From Leptospira sp. (lineage in GTDB: Bacteria; Spirochaetota; Leptospiria; Leptospirales; Leptospiraceae), in contig JAPZRK010000059.1 in the NCBI GenBank assembly GCA_027531445.1, positions 151,395-215,394 on the forward strand: a DNA stretch of 64,000 bases, in the 5' to 3' direction. Made by a program: the position numbers and the translations under genes. This document shows, one piece after another, positions 9,563 through 18,288 of this stretch. The notes under the pieces were generated by a model. It made no database searches. It was not told where the DNA came from and saw nothing but the letters and a program-made list of their open reading frames with translations. Within the stretch, counting starts at the first letter, position 1; every line of letters starts with the position of its first letter.

Positions 9563-12500
9563 ATGGCTGTAGTTTCCACGAGTCTTAAGAACATTCTTTT
9601 AGAAGATCCGTTTCGAAACTTAAACGAATCGGACAAAAAAGAATTTATCTCTCGTTGGAAATCTCTGACATTATCAGCAAATCAAGATTTAAAAGAAGTA
9701 ACAAAAGACGAATCACCCATTGTATTCGTTGAAAACGGTCGTCTACAAGTCAAAATTAGAGTCAATACATCGGACTTGCTTGTTCGTTCTTTAACCGATG
9801 GCAATTACTATGGATTTTCAGAATTAGCGCTTGGGGTGTTGAAAAAGAATTCTTATGTTGCAGATGAAACTTCAGATATATTTTTTCTCGGACAAAATGA
9901 ATTTCTGGAATTTTTCGAGTCTTCGGCAAAGAAAAAACAGATATGGGAAAAGTTTTGCCAAGATATTCGTCTCCGAGATGAGTTGAGAGTTCATCCTTAC
10001 TTCCGAAAATTAGGCAAACAAGAGATCTTTGAATTATCCCATCTACTTATTAAACAAACAATTCCTAAAAACAAAGTTTTGATCAAAGAAGGAAGCAAAT
10101 CTTCATCACTTTTTTTTATTCAATCGGGTCGCTTTAAAGTAACAAAATCATCTTGGGCGGCAGATTACTCCTCTTTCGTAGAATCAGGATCGGTTCTGGG
10201 TGAAATGGGTGTTTTAGAGAAAAAGGTTCGTAATGCAACGGTCACAGCAATACAAGAAAGTGTAGTTTATGAACTGTTAGCAAAAGATGCGGAAGTCTTT
10301 TTTAAAAAATCTGAAAGCCTCTATAGTACGCTCCGTTCAGTTTTAGAGACGAGAAAATTAAACCAAGAAGAAGATGAAGAGGATGAAGGATTATTCCATA
10401 CAGATGATGACCTTTCCGAAGACATTATCCATTTTTTACCAAGCGCTACATTTTCACCAAAAAAAAGACTATTTGGTGCATTTCCAGTTATATTGCAAGA
10501 ATCAGCTGATGAGACTGCATCCGCTTGTCGTAGAATGTTACTTACACACTGGGGATATGAAAAGGTAATAGAATCTTCAGATTCAAAATTCCCTGTATAT
10601 GATTCAGAAGTTACAATGGAATCATGGAAGGAAACATTTTCTGCCATTGGTCAAGTTTTCGTTCTAGATAAGTTAAAGCATAGAAAAGAATTATACAATC
10701 ATTTATTCATTGTTCGCTGGGAATCCAACAAATTTATTTTAGTTTTGAAATTTGCTCCTGGCCAAATTAAAATTGTAGATCCAGCGAACGGTATTAGAAC
10801 GATTAGTGAGAGCGAATGGGATTCTAAGTCAGGAAAACATGCCATTGTTTTCGTTCCAAAAATAAAACCGATTAAAAATTACCTTCCTTCACTTAACTAT
10901 TTTCCGGGTCTTTTTGCCTTTTTTAAACCTAATCTTTCGTATCTCCTAAGTGGAATTCTTGCTACATTTCTCATTAAAGTTCTTGAGATATCGTTACCTC
11001 TAGTGACCTTGTATCTTATCGACAATGTTTTGTTACGCGAAATAAAAGAGTTTTTTGTTCCTGTTTTGGTGGGTGTAATCATTTTGAGTTTTTCTCAAAT
11101 ATTGTTTTCGTATCTTCGGAATAATGTCCTTTTCTATACTGCAAGCAAAGTAAATCAAACGATCATAGTAAGGTTTCTTGAGAAACTTTTATCACTACCA
11201 ATATCTTTTTTTGAGAGCCATACAAAAGGAGAGATACTTCAAAGATGGGAGGAAATTGAAGGTGTTACCCATTTTTTTTCCGAACATGGTACGATTCGTA
11301 TCTTGGACTGGATTTTCGGAATTATTGTATTTATTCTATTTTTCTTCTTATCACCCTCACTATTAACGGTGATATTGTTATTCATTGTTCCTGAGCTGAT
11401 TCTCGTCTCTCAAATCAGTCCACTGATCGAAAGGGAAACAAAAAAAGAATCACTTCGAACCGCTGAGACTCTGAGCTATTTTATTGAAACAATCAATGGG
11501 AATGAAACTGTCAAAAATCTGGGAGCTGTTTCTGTTCAGAGATGGGATTTTGAAAAAAGATTAACTGCACAACTCAATGCTGAAAGTAAACGAAAGTATT
11601 ATTCAAGTATTTTAGAGTCAAGTTCAATGATATTTCGTTTATTAACAAATATAACAATACTTTTAATTGGAACGTATCAAATTTTGTCTGAACAAATAAC
11701 TCTTGGTACGTTGTTTGCCATCATTGGACTTATTACCTATGTACGTTCTCCGATGGTTTCGATCGTACGTGAAGGTGCTTCCTACCAAAGGGCAAAGCTT
11801 GCATGGCGTCGTTTAACGGACTGGGATAAGTTGGATTCTGAATCCTCGCCTGATGCTAGATTCTCAAGAGTTGAAATTCCCGATATCAATGGGTCGATTG
11901 TTTTGAAAGAGGTTTCATTTGAGTATAAAATCGGGAAACGAGAATTCGGTTTAAGTAGACTTTCGCTTGAGTTAGAATCAGGCAAGAATTATGCGTTTGT
12001 TGGTCGTAGTGGTAGTGGTAAGTCGACCATCCTAAAATTGTTACTAGGTTTGCATGAGAGAAGTGGCGGAGAGATTTTAATTGATGGTATTTCTTTGGAT
12101 GAAATTTGGATGCCTTCCTATCGAACTAGGATTGGAGTCGTTTATCAAGAAAATCCAGTGATCCTTGGCACCGTAAGGGAAAATATCGCACTTTCTCGTC
12201 CAGAATCAACTCTCTCTGAGATTGTAGAGGCGGCAAAATTAGCCTATCTGCATGATCAAATTCTAAATTTACCACTTGGTTATGACACTGAATTGAGTGA
12301 AAATGGAGTGATGCTTTCAGGTGGTCAAAAACAAAAGCTGGCGATCGCTCGTGTCTTTTTGCAAAAACCCTCACTGATCATATTGGATGAGCCAACGGCT
12401 GCTATGGATCGGGAGAGCGAAGAAAAGGTACTTGCAAACTTGCACAGAGTTTTTCAAGACAAGACTATTGTGGTTGTCGCCCATCGGTTAGAAACGATAC

Positions 12501-12625
12501 GGAAATACGATAAAATATTTGTTTTAGAAAATGGAGAATTGGCTGAATCCGGAACACATCGGGAGTTAATTTCAAAAAATGGAATCTATCATTTACTTCA
12601 TTCCAAACAAGAAGCCATCCGATAA
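9563..12625 (+). CDS. CNB-domain, C39-like ABC exporter, subunit 2
   Basis: A 1020-residue paralogue of the first exporter with the same order of domains. A poorly conserved CNB-like region (about 15-130) precedes a better one (about 140-255) carrying SVLGEMGVL and the KKVRNATV arginine. An acidic linker (EEDEEDEG) follows. The C39-like domain (about 300-440) starts with FPVILQESADETASACRRML, where the canonical D-C-G has become D-E-T, so the nucleophile is lost. VDPANG, the Asp motif, is kept, while the His position reads NKF. The membrane domain spans about 455-740. ATPase motifs are GRSGSGKST (about 813-821), LSGGQKQK, IILDEPTAAMD and VAHRLE. It may pair with subunit 1 as a heterodimer, or the two may form separate exporters sharing HlyD. 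Confidence 0.85.
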   Translation: MAVVSTSLKNILLEDPFRNLNESDKKEFISRWKSLTLSANQDLKEVTKDESPIVFVENGRLQVKIRVNTSDLLVRSLTDGNYYGFSELALGVLKKNSYVADETSDIFFLGQNEFLEFFESSAKKKQIWEKFCQDIRLRDELRVHPYFRKLGKQEIFELSHLLIKQTIPKNKVLIKEGSKSSSLFFIQSGRFKVTKSSWAADYSSFVESGSVLGEMGVLEKKVRNATVTAIQESVVYELLAKDAEVFFKKSESLYSTLRSVLETRKLNQEEDEEDEGLFHTDDDLSEDIIHFLPSATFSPKKRLFGAFPVILQESADETASACRRMLLTHWGYEKVIESSDSKFPVYDSEVTMESWKETFSAIGQVFVLDKLKHRKELYNHLFIVRWESNKFILVLKFAPGQIKIVDPANGIRTISESEWDSKSGKHAIVFVPKIKPIKNYLPSLNYFPGLFAFFKPNLSYLLSGILATFLIKVLEISLPLVTLYLIDNVLLREIKEFFVPVLVGVIILSFSQILFSYLRNNVLFYTASKVNQTIIVRFLEKLLSLPISFFESHTKGEILQRWEEIEGVTHFFSEHGTIRILDWIFGIIVFILFFFLSPSLLTVILLFIVPELILVSQISPLIERETKKESLRTAETLSYFIETINGNETVKNLGAVSVQRWDFEKRLTAQLNAESKRKYYSSILESSSMIFRLLTNITILLIGTYQILSEQITLGTLFAIIGLITYVRSPMVSIVREGASYQRAKLAWRRLTDWDKLDSESSPDARFSRVEIPDINGSIVLKEVSFEYKIGKREFGLSRLSLELESGKNYAFVGRSGSGKSTILKLLLGLHERSGGEILIDGISLDEIWMPSYRTRIGVVYQENPVILGTVRENIALSRPESTLSEIVEAAKLAYLHDQILNLPLGYDTELSENGVMLSGGQKQKLAIARVFLQKPSLIILDEPTAAMDRESEEKVLANLHRVFQDKTIVVVAHRLETIRKYDKIFVLENGELAESGTHRELISKNGIYHLLHSKQEAIR

Positions 12626-12633
12626 TATTAGAA

Positions 12634-13989
12634 GTGAATTCTCGTCGTTTTGTAATCTTCTTACTATGCATCTCACTCGCCTGGGGTAAGTCTGCAAGTG
12701 CCGAAGTTGTTGATTTCTTTGAGCTACCTAAGGTGGTTGGAGAGAAGTCTTACCAATTAAAATTAAAGGAGATTGAAATTCAAAAGAAGAAAGTAGATAT
12801 GGATACGCGGAATATTCGCTATCTCCCCACACTCAATTTTGAACATGCACCTTTCTTCGAGAAAATTCCGTCAGATGGCTTTGATAAAAAAGGATTTGTA
12901 ACTTCACTCAATTTAAATTGGAATTTGCAGGAACAAGGCAATGTATTTTTAACCAATTTGATTATGGAACTTGAATATGAACGGTTATTATTGGAATACC
13001 GAGCATTGTTCCAAAAAGAATTGTATGATCAAGCGTTTCAATATTCAGAAACTCTCAAGCTTCTTGCTTTCTATGATTATGATTTTTCAAATGAAACTGA
13101 CTCCGAAAAGCAACTGGAGACTATACAGAAGCTATATAAGCAGGGTATAGAATCTTATTTAGTTACTCAGAATTCCAAGGTGGATTATTTCTTTTATAAA
13201 TATAACGCAATCAAGTCACGACTCGATCAACAAAAAAGCCAATCCACATTCCGACGGAAATTTTTGTTAAAGGACGTCACTCTCAAAGAAATTCCAGAAC
13301 GAGAATTTTCTATTCTGCCATTAAAAGAGACAATGGATGAGTATGAAAAGAATCTGTCCGCGATTAACTTTGATATTGTGTTATCGATCAATCAGGTTAA
13401 AATATTGGAAATTGAAAAGCAAGTAAGATTCAATGAGATGTGGGTTCCAGATTTTTTTGTGAATATGTATCAAAATAACTCTCGCCAAACAATATACGGA
13501 ATCAACGGAAGCTTTTCGCAACCAAATTTTGTATATGATTATTCAAGGGGAGATTTTAGCCTATATGCAAATAATCCCGATCCATATTCCTCTACTGGCG
13601 CTAATTTTGGAGTTCGTATTCCTTTATTCAATCGTTGGCTTTCAAAAAACGAATTGGACAAATCCAAAATAGAAGTAAAGCTCGCAAAATCACAGTCCGA
13701 ATTTTTGCGGGAGAATACTGCACTCTATTTGTTTGAGTTGATTCAGCAACATAACAATCTAGTGGAACTTTACAATATTTCCGTTGAGAGTCGAAAGACC
13801 GCGGAAGAAAACTTTTCTATCATGGAACGAGCGTATAAGACTGGTTCTGCTTCAATTGTCGAGTTGCAAACAGTGGACCGCCGTCAAAGGGATGTAAATC
13901 GGAATGCCATACAAAATAAATATGATTTGATTCAGCTTCGTTTAGAGATAGGACTTCTCTTGGGTGATACAATGAAGTTTTTAAGATAA
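12634..13989 (+). CDS. TolC-family outer membrane efflux protein
   Basis: A 451-residue outer-membrane channel protein with an N-terminal signal peptide ending near SASA (about residue 23), preceded by the hydrophobic FVIFLLCISLAWG. The mature part has the family's alternation of long helices and barrel segments. These include ALFQKELYDQAFQYSETLKLL-type helices, a GVRIPLF strand segment and the final EENFSIMERAYKTGSASIVELQTV repeat typical of TolC. The start is GTG at 12634, nine bases after the exporter stop. It completes the inner membrane, periplasm and outer membrane path encoded by the run. No terminator hairpin is obvious after it, although a 95-base gap follows before a convergent gene. 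Confidence 0.85.
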   Translation: MNSRRFVIFLLCISLAWGKSASAEVVDFFELPKVVGEKSYQLKLKEIEIQKKKVDMDTRNIRYLPTLNFEHAPFFEKIPSDGFDKKGFVTSLNLNWNLQEQGNVFLTNLIMELEYERLLLEYRALFQKELYDQAFQYSETLKLLAFYDYDFSNETDSEKQLETIQKLYKQGIESYLVTQNSKVDYFFYKYNAIKSRLDQQKSQSTFRRKFLLKDVTLKEIPEREFSILPLKETMDEYEKNLSAINFDIVLSINQVKILEIEKQVRFNEMWVPDFFVNMYQNNSRQTIYGINGSFSQPNFVYDYSRGDFSLYANNPDPYSSTGANFGVRIPLFNRWLSKNELDKSKIEVKLAKSQSEFLRENTALYLFELIQQHNNLVELYNISVESRKTAEENFSIMERAYKTGSASIVELQTVDRRQRDVNRNAIQNKYDLIQLRLEIGLLLGDTMKFLR

Positions 13990-14084
13990 GATTCGATTGA
14001 AGAAATTTATGTTCGTAAGGTTTTGCCAAACATTGAGATGTTCAGAGTGAGTAATTTTGATTCAAAAAAAGACGATTAAATGAT

Positions 14085-15638
14085 TCAAATATTAGTTCCT
14101 ATCGCTCGAGCGACTTTCATTCCATCCATCGCCGCCGATACAATTCCTCCCGCATAGCCAGCACCTTCACCACATGGGTACAAACCTTTGATTTGAATAT
14201 GTTCTAGGGTATTTGGGTCTCTTGGGATTTTCACCGGAGAAGACGTCCGAGTTTCTGGGGCATGAACAACAGCATCGTTGGTAAGGTAGCCTTTCATTAC
14301 TACATCAAATGCCTTAAAGCCACGAACCAATGCTTTGTGTATTAACTTAGGCAAAACTTCATTTAAGGGAATGGAGATGATACCCGGCGAATATGATGTT
14401 TTAGGCAAATCGAGAGAAACCTTTCCATTAACAAAGTCTAACAGACGCTGAGCTGGTGCAACTTGAGTTTTTCCACCGAGTTCCCAAGCTTTTATTTCAA
14501 TTTCTTTTTGGTACATCATCGCCGCCAAAGCACCGTAAGAAGAAAATGGGATAAAATCTTCTTCTTTTAACTCAACTACTATACCAGAATTTGCAGTAGG
14601 TCTAGCTCTTGCCGACGACGACCAACCATTCGTTACAATTTCACCTGGACTCGTAGCACATGGAGCTATCACTCCACCTGGACACATACAAAAAGAGTAG
14701 ACTCCACGATCCTCAATTTGTTTTACCACATTATAGGGAGAAGGTGGTAGATAGGGACTTCTGGTATCACATTTATATTGGATGGAATCAATTAAACTTT
14801 GAGGGTGCTCGACTCGAACTCCAATCGCTAGAGGTTTGAGCTCGATAGCAATTTTTTTATGATTTAATAGCGTAAAGATATCCCGAGCGGAATGACCCGT
14901 TGCTAAGATGATCTTTCTACTCGAGTAAGTTTCGTTTTTAAGCGTTTTTATACCGAGGATACGATCTCCATCGATGATCAAATCAGTGACCCTTGTATGA
15001 AAGTGAATTTGACCTCCACAGCTTCTGATATATTCCCTCATATTTTTGATGATGTCTGGAAGTTTGTTTGTCCCAATATGAGGATGAGCTTCGACTAAAA
15101 TTTCTGGAGTAGCTCCAAATTGTACAAGTAGATGCAGGATTTCACTAACGTTGCCTCGCTTTTTGGAACGAGTGTACAATTTTCCATCAGAGTAAGTTCC
15201 AGCACCACCCTCTCCGAAACAATAATTTGAGTCTTCATTGACCGTCTGGTGGATGTTAATTGCTCTTAAATCTTCGATCCTCGCTTTTACATCCTTACCT
15301 CGTTCTAGTATGATTGGTTTTAATCCTTGGTTGATTAACTCAATTGCCGCAAATAACCCGGCAGGGCCTGCTCCGATAATGATTACTTCTTCGGAGTTGA
15401 TCACATTTTTGACATTCGGTGGAACGGCTTGTGTCGGTTGAAAATCTTCATCAATGTACAAAACTAAGGTAAGATTGATATAGATAACTTTCTGTCTTGC
15501 GTCGATGGATCGATGGAGGATTTGTATATGGCGAATTGCGAGCAGGGGAATCTTTTCAACTTTACTTACATGTGTTTTTAAAACCTCATATTGGCCTGCA
15601 ACTTCTGGAAGCACTCTTACTTGCAGCTCTTTTCTCAT
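14085..15638 (-). CDS. FAD-dependent dehydrogenase, COG2509 type
   Basis: A 517-residue flavoprotein. A small N-terminal domain of about 80 residues precedes the dinucleotide-binding IIIGAGPAGLFAAIEL (about 86-101). The motif CFGEGGAGTYSDGKL, which is characteristic of this uncharacterised dehydrogenase family, follows. ILATGHSARDIF and a C-terminal GLYPCGEGAGYAGGI segment complete the FAD-binding fold. Relatives are widespread but their substrate is not established. The ATG at 15638 gives a protein of normal length. It is divergent from the hydrolase at 15719, so the 80-base gap should hold both promoters; I could not pick one out with confidence. Confidence 0.85.
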   Translation of the reverse strand: MRKELQVRVLPEVAGQYEVLKTHVSKVEKIPLLAIRHIQILHRSIDARQKVIYINLTLVLYIDEDFQPTQAVPPNVKNVINSEEVIIIGAGPAGLFAAIELINQGLKPIILERGKDVKARIEDLRAINIHQTVNEDSNYCFGEGGAGTYSDGKLYTRSKKRGNVSEILHLLVQFGATPEILVEAHPHIGTNKLPDIIKNMREYIRSCGGQIHFHTRVTDLIIDGDRILGIKTLKNETYSSRKIILATGHSARDIFTLLNHKKIAIELKPLAIGVRVEHPQSLIDSIQYKCDTRSPYLPPSPYNVVKQIEDRGVYSFCMCPGGVIAPCATSPGEIVTNGWSSSARARPTANSGIVVELKEEDFIPFSSYGALAAMMYQKEIEIKAWELGGKTQVAPAQRLLDFVNGKVSLDLPKTSYSPGIISIPLNEVLPKLIHKALVRGFKAFDVVMKGYLTNDAVVHAPETRTSSPVKIPRDPNTLEHIQIKGLYPCGEGAGYAGGIVSAAMDGMKVARAIGTNI

Positions 15639-15718
15639 AATCGTAATTTGTCAAAAGGTCACTTTTTATGCAAATATGATCTGTAATTTACACGTCTAAA
15701 GCACAGATATAAATTCAA

Positions 15719-16429
15719 ATGATACGATCTAAAGAAAGAGATAGTTTTTTTATTCCTTCAAAAATTCAGATGGCACGCGAAGTCATGGGAATTGTTGATG
15801 CCGCCAAATTGGTTTTTCACCTTCCCGAATTACTAAAGAAACCTAAAGGAAATGGAGAAAGAATCATTGTCCTCCCTGGATTTGCGACGGATGACATCTT
15901 TATGCTTCCACTTCGGAGTTATTTACAGAATCTCGGTTATGCGCCGGAAGGTTGGGGTTTGGGTCACAATCATGGTGATGTCCCTGTGATCCTTGATTTG
16001 TTTAATGAAAAGATTAGAAAGATTTATGCGGAGACGAAAGAATCAATCATTCTCATTGGTTGGAGTTTGGGTGGGTACATTGCCCGAGAGTCAGCCCGGG
16101 ACAACCAAAATATTGTGACCAAGGTGATTACTCTTGGCTCTCCCGTCATTGGCGGACCAAAATATACCTCAATCGCTGACATTTATAGCAAAAAACAAAA
16201 GATCGACATAGATCAACTGGAAAAAGAAATCGATGAACGATTTGAAAATCCGATTAATATTCCGATCTATTCCATTTATTCTAAAGAGGACAATGTTGTC
16301 AGTTGGCAAGCTTGTATAGATAGCTATTCTCCTAATGTAACAAATTATGAAGTAGACTCAACTCATATCGGTCTCATTGTAAACTCGGAAGTTTATGGGT
16401 TGATAGCAAAGTATCTTTCAGAGAAATGA
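15719..16429 (+). CDS. Alpha/beta hydrolase (lipase-like)
   Basis: A 236-residue cytoplasmic alpha/beta hydrolase. It has an oxyanion-type VLPGFATDD segment (about 51-59), nucleophile elbow GWSLGG (S116), a probable acid in YSKEDNVVSW (about 190) and a histidine in DSTHIGLI near 216. It has no signal peptide or lipobox. It is closer to PGAP1/lipase-type esterases than to C-C hydrolases, judging by the GLGHNHGD segment after the first helix, but the substrate is unknown. It is convergent with the ABC exporter, with a three-base gap. Confidence 0.75.
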   Translation: MIRSKERDSFFIPSKIQMAREVMGIVDAAKLVFHLPELLKKPKGNGERIIVLPGFATDDIFMLPLRSYLQNLGYAPEGWGLGHNHGDVPVILDLFNEKIRKIYAETKESIILIGWSLGGYIARESARDNQNIVTKVITLGSPVIGGPKYTSIADIYSKKQKIDIDQLEKEIDERFENPINIPIYSIYSKEDNVVSWQACIDSYSPNVTNYEVDSTHIGLIVNSEVYGLIAKYLSEK

Positions 16430-16432
16430 TGA

Positions 16433-18223
16433 CTACTTGTATCCTTCTGCCTGAAGGCTAAACAAATGCGCATAACGCCCATTCAAAGAAAGAAGTTCAG
16501 AATGACTTCCGTGTTCTATGATTTTCCCTTTTGATATCACCATAATTTGATCTGCCATCCTTACGGTAGAAAAACGATGGGAGATGAGGATGACCATTTG
16601 ATTTTGAGTTAGTTTTCGGAAATGGTTAAAGATATTCATTTCTGCTTCTGCGTCCATAGCTGAAGTCGGCTCATCAAGCACCAAGATGTCTGCCTGATCT
16701 CTCATAAAGGCGCGAGACAATGCAATCTTTTGCCACTGTCCACCTGATAGTTCCTGTCCACCTTTAAACCATTTCCCCAATTGGGTATCAAAACTACTAC
16801 TCATCGAGTCGATAAATGGCTTTGCCATACCCTTTTCGGACGCATCCAACCATTTTGTTTTATCGTTTAAGTTTTGCACATCTCCTACTCCAATGTTTTC
16901 TCCGACTGTGAATTGATATTGAACAAAATTTTGAAAGATAACACCGATTCGCTTGTGTAAACTTTCCAAGTCCCAATCTTTCAAATCAATATCATCCAAA
17001 AAAATTGCACCGCTAGTCGGTTCATACAATCTTGTAAGAAGTTTAATGAGTGTCGTTTTCCCTGAACCATTTTCTCCAACAATAGCGAGTTTTTCACCCG
17101 GTTTGAGCATAAAGGATATATTGGTAAGCACAGGCACCTCATTGCCAGGATAACAAAACGAAACGTTTGAGAATCGAATGCCTGACTTTGATCTGCCTGT
17201 TTTATGTTGACCATTTATTTTATTGATGGGTAATTCCAAAAATTCATATAGATTTGCTAGATATAAATTATCTTCATACATTCCTCCAATTGATGTGAGG
17301 GCATAAGAGAAAGTAGATTGTCCTTGTCTAAACAACAAAAGATACATTGTCATTTCGCCTAACGAAATTGTTCCTCGTATGGCTTCCATAACCATCCAAG
17401 CGTAGGCTCCGTAAAAAGCAATGGTTCCTAAAATTCCCAGCAGATATCCCCAAAATCCTTTTTGAATCGTTAAATTTCTATCTTCAATATAAAGCTTATT
17501 AAATATGCTACGATACCTTTCTAATAACATTGGACCTAGTTGGAATAATTTGACTTCTTTTGCATGATCTTCACGTGCGATGAGTGTTTCTAAATAATGC
17601 TGTTGCCTCGTCTCGGGAGCTCGCCATCGGAAAAGACGAAAGGCATGTTCTGAAAATCTAGTCTCAGCGATAAATGAAGGAATTGTTGCCAGCAACAATA
17701 CGATCACTGCAACATATGAATATTGGAGCAATAATCCTGAAAACGTGATAATTGTAATGCTGTATTGAATCAATCCAAAGATTCGATTTATGAGAGAAAG
17801 TGGTCGTGTAGATGCCTGCGTTCTTGCCTGAGTCATCTTATCATAAAATTCTGAATCCTCAAAGTGTTGTAGATCTAATGTTAGAGCCTTTTCAAGTATC
17901 AAAACATTTACTTTTTGACCAAGTAACACGCGTAATAGTGATTGGATTACATTCGTAATTTTTTGAGAAGCGCTAAAAACGATAATCGCAATTGCTTCAA
18001 ATGCTACATAAAGTAAGGCAGTATTTTGATCGGAAACCAACTTGGTCGATGCGGCCAAAATGACTTGGTCAACAATCAACTTTCCAATATAGGCAATGAT
18101 GGCAGGTAGTAGTCCGTTTGTAAGCGTGACCAAACAAAGTGAGAAAGTTAATGAACGACTTGTGTTCCAAACCAAATGGATGGCTTTGCCAGCAAAGCGA
18201 AAAATCAAAAAAGTCTTACTCAT
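16433..18223 (-). CDS. ABC transporter, fused permease and ATPase (MsbA-like)
   Basis: A 596-residue half-transporter, presumably acting as a homodimer in the inner membrane. The N-terminal 330 residues hold about six membrane segments. The ATPase contains Walker A GENGSGKTT (about 377-385), signature LSGGQ (near 489), Walker B LVLDEPTSAMD (about 511) and the ISHRFSTVRMAD H-loop. There is no accessory CNB or peptidase domain, unlike the two exporters at 5.4-12.6 kb, and no adaptor gene beside it. A lipid, drug or peptide substrate is possible; nothing nearby decides it. Confidence 0.87.
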   Translation of the reverse strand: MSKTFLIFRFAGKAIHLVWNTSRSLTFSLCLVTLTNGLLPAIIAYIGKLIVDQVILAASTKLVSDQNTALLYVAFEAIAIIVFSASQKITNVIQSLLRVLLGQKVNVLILEKALTLDLQHFEDSEFYDKMTQARTQASTRPLSLINRIFGLIQYSITIITFSGLLLQYSYVAVIVLLLATIPSFIAETRFSEHAFRLFRWRAPETRQQHYLETLIAREDHAKEVKLFQLGPMLLERYRSIFNKLYIEDRNLTIQKGFWGYLLGILGTIAFYGAYAWMVMEAIRGTISLGEMTMYLLLFRQGQSTFSYALTSIGGMYEDNLYLANLYEFLELPINKINGQHKTGRSKSGIRFSNVSFCYPGNEVPVLTNISFMLKPGEKLAIVGENGSGKTTLIKLLTRLYEPTSGAIFLDDIDLKDWDLESLHKRIGVIFQNFVQYQFTVGENIGVGDVQNLNDKTKWLDASEKGMAKPFIDSMSSSFDTQLGKWFKGGQELSGGQWQKIALSRAFMRDQADILVLDEPTSAMDAEAEMNIFNHFRKLTQNQMVILISHRFSTVRMADQIMVISKGKIIEHGSHSELLSLNGRYAHLFSLQAEGYK

Positions 18224-18243
18224 GTGGTTACTAATAAATCTTG

Positions 18244-18271
18244 TTGACTCTTTACCATCAAACTGTATTTT
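18244..18271 (+). promoter_or_regulatory. Candidate promoter for DUF2207 gene
   Basis: TTGACT at 18244-18249 and TATTTT at 18266-18271 are 16 bases apart. Transcription would begin near 18278, just upstream of the ATG at 18289. This supports the ATG over the in-frame TTG at 18241, which would lie inside the promoter. Confidence 0.35.
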
Positions 18272-18288
18272 CTTTCGTTACAATCATC

